From contig JAAZPS010000165.1 in assembly GCA_012797095.1 (NCBI GenBank), positions 1 through 8,788 of the forward strand: a DNA stretch of 8,788 nucleotides, written 5' to 3'. The translations under genes were made by a program, and so were the position numbers. Positions 5,438 through 8,788 of the stretch are shown piece after piece (position 1 is the first letter of the stretch; every line of letters starts with the position of its first letter). Source of the DNA: Bacillota bacterium. GTDB lineage: Bacteria; Bacillota; Dethiobacteria; DTU022. The notes below the pieces were generated by a model, which ran no database searches, was not told the origin of the DNA, and saw only the letters and a program-made list of their open reading frames with translations.

Positions 5438-6655
5438 TTAGCGGCAGTCCAGGAAGGATTCGCCGTTTTCCAGGGGGGATAGGCGGAGCCAGGCAGCGGC
5501 CGAGGCGCCGAGGTCGGCAAAGGTCGGCCGGGTCCCCAGGGGGCAGCGTCGCTTTACTGCAGGACCCCAGGCAATGAGGGGAACATGCTCGCGGGTATGA
5601 TCCGTTCCCGGCCAGGTGGGATCGCAGCCGTGATCGGCGGTGATAAAGAGAAGATCGCCGGGCCGCAGCAGCCCGAGCAGCCGGCCGAGGAAGCGGTCAA
5701 AGCTCTCCAGGGCGGCGGCAAAACCGCGGCAGTCGTTGCGGTGGCCGTAGAGAGTGTCGAAATCTCCGAAGGTGGCCCAGATAATCCCCCGGGGGATCTC
5801 TGCAAGAAGGGCCAGCAGCGCTGCTGCGGTCGCCTCGTTGCCGCTGGCGGGTCGGTGCACGGTCACGCCGCGGTGATCGAAGATATCGGCAACCTTCCCG
5901 ATCACCGCTACCGGGTAACCGGCCGCGGCGGCCTGATCAAGAAGGGTCCGCCCGGGCGGGGGAAGGGAAAAGTCTTTCCGCCGGGATGTCCGCTTGAAGG
6001 TGCCGGGGTTTCCCTCGAAGGGGCGGGCGATCACCCGGCCCACGGCATGCTCACCCTGTAGAATGGCCCGTGCAGCGGTGCACCAGCGGTAGAGCTGCTC
6101 CGGGGGGGTGATCCTTTCGTGAGCGGCAACCTGAAAGACGCTGTCCGCGGAGGTGTAGACGATGGGAAAACCACTCTGCAGATGGTGCTCACCCAGCACC
6201 TCGATGATCTCCGTCCCCGAGGCGCGGCAATTGCCCAGGCACGGCCGTCCGATCACTTCCTCGAAGGCGCTGATGATCTCCGGAGGAAAGCCCCGGGGGT
6301 AGACCGGGAAGGGCTGCGCCATGATCACCCCGGCCAGCTCCCAGTGGCCGCTGGTGGAATCCTTGCCCGCGGCCCGGGAGGAAGCCCGCCCGTAGTAGCC
6401 CGCCCCCGCCGGCGGCGCCGGGAGAACTGCGGTGCTCCCGGAGGCAAGCTGCAAGATCTCTTCCAGCCCGAGCTGCTTCAGCCGGGGCAGCGCCAGCGGG
6501 CCCTCCCCGGTGAGAACGTGAAGGAGGGTGTTGGCCCCGGCATCACCGTAGGCGGCGGCATCGGGGAGCGCCCCCACGCCGGCCCCGTCGAGCAGCACGA
6601 TGATCGCCCGCCGTGAATTTTGCCCGGGCTCAGGCACGGGGATGAGTTTTATCAT
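5438..6655 (-). CDS. deoB: Phosphopentomutase
   Basis: This cytoplasmic enzyme interconverts (deoxy)ribose 1-phosphate and 5-phosphate in nucleoside salvage and belongs to the alkaline-phosphatase superfamily. From ATG 6655 the product has 405 residues, close to the usual 390-405. Expected metal ligands are present: D23 (VLLDGAGVG), D300 and H305 (FDTLYGHRND), D341 and H342 (TADHGCDP), and H353 (TDHTREH). The phosphoacceptor motif reads GKDSTSGHWE, with Ser100 where Bacillus cereus DeoB has Thr85. The frame is open further upstream to 6835, but that part lies inside xerD and looks unlike any DeoB N-terminus. The start at 6655 has only a weak ribosome-binding site, and an in-frame GTG at 6637 is an alternative. 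The overlap with xerD suggests translational coupling. Confidence 0.93.
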   Translation of the reverse strand: MIKLIPVPEPGQNSRRAIIVLLDGAGVGALPDAAAYGDAGANTLLHVLTGEGPLALPRLKQLGLEEILQLASGSTAVLPAPPAGAGYYGRASSRAAGKDSTSGHWELAGVIMAQPFPVYPRGFPPEIISAFEEVIGRPCLGNCRASGTEIIEVLGEHHLQSGFPIVYTSADSVFQVAAHERITPPEQLYRWCTAARAILQGEHAVGRVIARPFEGNPGTFKRTSRRKDFSLPPPGRTLLDQAAAAGYPVAVIGKVADIFDHRGVTVHRPASGNEATAAALLALLAEIPRGIIWATFGDFDTLYGHRNDCRGFAAALESFDRFLGRLLGLLRPGDLLFITADHGCDPTWPGTDHTREHVPLIAWGPAVKRRCPLGTRPTFADLGASAAAWLRLSPLENGESFLDCR

Positions 6656-7517
6656 AGACTTCGCGGATCTTTCGCCGGGTGATCTGCGTGTAGATTTGGG
6701 GGGTGGAGATATCGGAATGGCCGAGCATCTCCTGGACCGAGCGCAGATCGGCACCGTTTTCGATAAGGTGGGTCGCAAAGGAATGGCGCAGGGTATGCGG
6801 GGTGACCTCACCGTTGAGCTGCGATTGGCGGACATATTTTTTCAGGATCTTCCAGAAGCCCTGCCTGGTCAGGCGGCGCCCGTGGTGGTTCAGGAAGAGA
6901 GCCTTCTCCTCCCGGCGCTTGAGCATCTTCTGCCGACTGCTGCCGATATATTCGCAGACACATTTCACCGCCACGGAGCCGATGGGAACAATCCGTTCCT
7001 TCATCCCCTTGCCCCGGCAGCGCAGGAAACCGGCCTCGGGGCTGAAATCGGTCAGGTTCAGCGAGACCAGCTCGGTAACTCGGATCCCCGAAGCATAGAG
7101 CAGCTCCAGCATCGCTTTATCCCGCTGGCCCGCCTGGCCGTCGCTGCGAGGCTGCTGCAGCAAGCGGTCCACCTCCTTGGTGGTGAGGACGCGGGGCAGC
7201 TTTTTTTCGATCCGCGGCGCTTTGACCAGCTGTGAAGGATTCTCTTCAAGGAGATCCTCCTGCACCAGAAACGTGAAGAAAGAGCGGATCGAAGCAACAT
7301 TGCGGGAGATGGTCGAGGAGGCCCGCCCGGCCTCTTTCAAGCCCAACAGATAACTGGTGATCAGATTGCGGTTCACCTTTGACGGTGAAGCGATCCCCTG
7401 CTGCTCCAAAAAAGCAAAAAAAATAGTCAGATCGCGCCGGTACGAGTCAACAGTGTTCCGGGCCAACCCTTTTTCAACGGTAAGATAATGAGAAAACTGT
7501 TCCAGCAGAGTTTGCAT
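6630..7517 (-). CDS. xerD: Site-specific tyrosine recombinase XerD
   Basis: XerD acts with XerC at the dif site to resolve chromosome dimers at the division site. The 295-residue length is typical. The N-terminal SAM-like core-binding domain covers about residues 1-85 and the catalytic domain about 108-290. The catalytic residues are all visible: R146 (ASGIRVTEL), K170 (RGKGMKER), H241 and R244 (HTLRHSFATH), H267 (LGHSDIS) and the nucleophile Y276 (QIYTQI). The ATG start has GGGAG about nine bases upstream. The gene overlaps deoB by 26 bases. The order xerD-deoB-dacF favours XerD over XerC or an integrase. No partner integration site is present, so this is a housekeeping gene rather than a mobile-element gene. 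Confidence 0.93.
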   Translation of the reverse strand: MQTLLEQFSHYLTVEKGLARNTVDSYRRDLTIFFAFLEQQGIASPSKVNRNLITSYLLGLKEAGRASSTISRNVASIRSFFTFLVQEDLLEENPSQLVKAPRIEKKLPRVLTTKEVDRLLQQPRSDGQAGQRDKAMLELLYASGIRVTELVSLNLTDFSPEAGFLRCRGKGMKERIVPIGSVAVKCVCEYIGSSRQKMLKRREEKALFLNHHGRRLTRQGFWKILKKYVRQSQLNGEVTPHTLRHSFATHLIENGADLRSVQEMLGHSDISTPQIYTQITRRKIREVYDKTHPRA

Positions 7518-7557
7518 GCAGCGATTGCTCCCATTGATCGTAAGAAAATTCTTCTAT

Positions 7558-7587
7558 TAATTCCACAGCAGCATCAAAAACTCCTTT
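7558..7587 (-). promoter_or_regulatory. Sigma-H-like promoter upstream of xerD (tentative)
   Basis: The coding strand carries AAAGGAGTT (7579-7587), then 12 bases, then GTGGAATTA (7558-7566). The sigma-H consensus is RNAGGAWWW - about 12 - RNNGAATWW. The -10 part matches fully and the -35 part has one mismatch. The expected start site would be near 7550, about 33 bases before the xerD ATG. The same AAAGGAG could be a Shine-Dalgarno remnant: an ATG six bases after it opens only a five-codon frame ending at TAA. This region is more A+T-rich than its neighbours. Confidence 0.35.
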
Positions 7588-7598
7588 TTTTCGCAGCT

Positions 7599-8222
7599 TT
7601 ATAATCGAATTGTGGGGATCAACAGCTTTACAAAGACCGGCGAGATATAGGCTTCGACAAAAACTGCAGTCCCCGTGAGCAACGCAACCAGCAAAAACAT
7701 CAACGAGTACGGGCCGATATATTCGCGCAAAGAGCAGGGCCGCTGCTCCAGGGAGCTGCGCAGCCGCAGCCAGGAGAACGAAAATGCGGTCATCCCGCCG
7801 ATGATCAGCGTCGGTATCAGGATCAGATTGTGCGGCAGGACAGCCCCGGTCGCGAACAGGGCGCCGCGCAGCGCATTCCGCCGGACCAGAAAGCCGACGG
7901 TAAAACCCAGCGAAAAGCCGCGCAATCCGACCAGCCCGGCGACAAAGGGAAACCCGTACAGAAAAAGCCCCAGAAACCAGATCAAAAGAAGATATCTGAA
8001 ATTAAGGTTCAGCGCCTGGCGGAAGAGGCCCCCCGGCCCCGCCGGGCTCTCGGGGAACCCGTCCACAAAAAGATCAAAATAACGGTTCAGATCCAGGAGC
8101 TGCTGCTCCCCCAGTCCCCGCAGCGCCAGCGCCCCGGCGAGCACTCCGCCGGCAAAAAGAGCGATGATGACGATATAGATCCCCATATTTTCCCGAAAAT
8201 ATTCCTCGATCTCGCGCCGCAT
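7599..8222 (-). CDS. spoIIM: Stage II sporulation protein M (engulfment membrane protein)
   Basis: SpoIIM is part of the SpoIIDMP complex, which remodels septal peptidoglycan during engulfment, and sits in the mother-cell membrane. The 207-residue product is close to the roughly 214 residues of the B. subtilis protein. It is strongly hydrophobic, with probable membrane segments near residues 14-35, 75-92, 94-115, 125-148 and 172-192. The motif LPHNLILIP (129-137) fits the SpoIIM/DUF95 family pattern. The start is ATG at 8222. It is preceded by an unusual C-G9-C-G5 run that must serve as the ribosome-binding region. The position between a nudF-type gene and xerD matches the B. subtilis neighbourhood, although the yqkK, fur and yqzK genes found there between spoIIM and xerD are missing. 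I saw no clear sigma-E promoter upstream. Confidence 0.9.
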   Translation of the reverse strand: MRREIEEYFRENMGIYIVIIALFAGGVLAGALALRGLGEQQLLDLNRYFDLFVDGFPESPAGPGGLFRQALNLNFRYLLLIWFLGLFLYGFPFVAGLVGLRGFSLGFTVGFLVRRNALRGALFATGAVLPHNLILIPTLIIGGMTAFSFSWLRLRSSLEQRPCSLREYIGPYSLMFLLVALLTGTAVFVEAYISPVFVKLLIPTIRL

Positions 8223-8238
8223 CCCCCGCCCCCCCCCG
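8223..8238 (-). other. G-homopolymer tract in the spoIIM ribosome-binding region
   Basis: Directly upstream of the spoIIM ATG, the coding strand reads a run of nine G, one C, then five G. The whole translation-initiation region is therefore a low-complexity G tract with no ordinary GGAGG. The G9 run (8229-8237) could be slippage-prone, either biologically or as a sequencing error. It lies outside the coding sequence and would change spacing rather than reading frame. Confidence 0.6.
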
Positions 8239-8278
8239 CTTTCGAGATACGATCATCTCTATGCGGCGGCACCCCGGT

Positions 8279-8788
8279 TTATACTTTCATGATCGAGGCA
8301 AGCTGCAGGGCGATAATGGTCTTGCCATCGTTGATCCGCCCTTCTGCCAGCAGGCGCTGCGCCTCCTCGAGATCGAGCCAGAGCGGCTCCAGCACCTCAT
8401 CGTCATCCGCCGGGAGGGGCTCCCCGGGGATAACCCCTTTGGCCAGAAAAAGGTGAATCTGTTCATCGCAGAAGCCGGGGGAGCTGTAAAACCGGGTCAG
8501 CCTGCTCCAGACCCCGCCCCGGCAGCCGGTCTCTTCGGCCAGCTCTCTTCGAGCACAGCGGAGCGGCTCCTCCCCCGGCTCGAGTTTCCCCGCCGGCACC
8601 TCCAGAAGCACCTCCCCGGCAGCATGGCGGTACTGCCTCACCAGGACCAGACGCTCTTCCCGATCCAGCGCCAGAATGGCGACGGCCCCGGGGTGCTCCA
8701 CGATCTCCCGCAGGGCCGGTTCCCTCCCGCCGGGGGTGAGCACCTGATCGCGGCGCAGGTTGACGATCTTGCCCCGGTAAAGGTACTC
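8279..8788 (-). CDS. nudF: ADP-ribose pyrophosphatase, Nudix family (N-terminus beyond window)
   Basis: This enzyme would hydrolyse ADP-ribose to AMP and ribose 5-phosphate in the cytoplasm. The visible 169 residues contain a complete Nudix box (GX5EX7REUXEEXGU): GKLEPGE followed by RELAEETGC, at about visible residues 67-89. The SPGF motif about 16 residues after it is typical of the ADP-ribose subgroup. The motif REIVEHPGAVAIL upstream also matches that subgroup. The reading frame stays open to position 8788 with family-like sequence (RGKIVNLRRDQ), so the gene starts outside the window. A GTG at 8741-8743 is an internal valine and not the start. The stop is TAA, 56 bp before spoIIM. In B. 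subtilis the homologue also lies a few genes upstream of xerD. The family is secure; the exact substrate is inferred from subgroup motifs. Confidence 0.92.
   Translation of the reverse strand, partial: EYLYRGKIVNLRRDQVLTPGGREPALREIVEHPGAVAILALDREERLVLVRQYRHAAGEVLLEVPAGKLEPGEEPLRCARRELAEETGCRGGVWSRLTRFYSSPGFCDEQIHLFLAKGVIPGEPLPADDDEVLEPLWLDLEEAQRLLAEGRINDGKTIIALQLASIMKV

Noticed and set aside
5239..5520. 93-residue minus-strand ORF at the deoB-dacF gap
   Set aside because: It starts inside deoB in another frame, resembles no family and has no ribosome-binding site. It does not look like a purine nucleoside phosphorylase remnant.
6656..6835. 60-residue N-terminal extension of DeoB
   Set aside because: It is out of frame with, and inside, conserved XerD catalytic sequence. 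Its composition (Arg, Ser and Pro rich) does not match DeoB N-termini.
7490..7620. Small coding frame between spoIIM and xerD (DAAVELIEEFSYDQWEQ region)
   Set aside because: The translation looks protein-like, but the only starts are a badly spaced GTG or an ATG in the wrong frame, and it overlaps both neighbours. A frameshifted remnant cannot be excluded without relatives.

Overview
The window is a sporulation gene cluster from an endospore-forming Bacillota. It is G+C-rich (roughly 60 % by eye), which suggests a Clostridia-type or related lineage rather than Bacillus. Every convincing gene lies on the minus strand, so the cluster reads from high to low coordinates: nudF (partial) - spoIIM - xerD - deoB - dacF - [repeat array] - spoIIAA - spoIIAB - sigF - small membrane protein - dodecin - spoVAC - spoVAD (partial). 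This is close to the Bacillus subtilis order nudF - spoIIM - (yqkK, fur, yqzK) - xerD - drm - punA - dacF - spoIIA - spoVA, which supports the assignments.

Upstream block (8788-5438). An ADP-ribose pyrophosphatase of the Nudix family runs off the right edge. It is followed by the engulfment protein SpoIIM, the tyrosine recombinase XerD and phosphopentomutase DeoB, whose start overlaps the end of xerD. The purine nucleoside phosphorylase gene that follows deoB in B. subtilis is absent; a 264-bp gap without a recognisable gene takes its place. dacF (a sporulation D,D-carboxypeptidase) follows, with a sigma-F-like promoter in front of it.

Middle (4000-3391). The dacF-spoIIAA interval is 610 bp and is filled mostly by a nested array of GC-rich palindromic repeats: five perfect 8-bp-stem hairpins separated by near-identical spacer units. 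The array ends just before a terminator-like hairpin with a T8 tract, which directly abuts a sigma-H-like promoter. The spoIIA operon (anti-anti-sigma factor, anti-sigma kinase, sigma-F) therefore looks transcriptionally separated from dacF.

Downstream block (1872-1). A near-perfect sigma-G-type promoter (GAATA-N18-CATACTA) lies between sigF and a short membrane-protein gene. That gene overlaps a dodecin gene, followed by spoVAC and spoVAD (dipicolinate uptake). The spoVAA/spoVAB position is thus occupied by a small membrane protein and a dodecin that lacks the usual flavin-stacking tryptophan.

As a pathway, sigma-H would start spoIIA transcription, SpoIIAA/SpoIIAB would gate sigma-F in the forespore, sigma-F would drive dacF, and sigma-G would later drive the dodecin-spoVA unit. 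The promoter assignments are consensus matches read by eye and are not experimentally shown. No tRNA, rRNA, CRISPR array or insertion sequence was seen.
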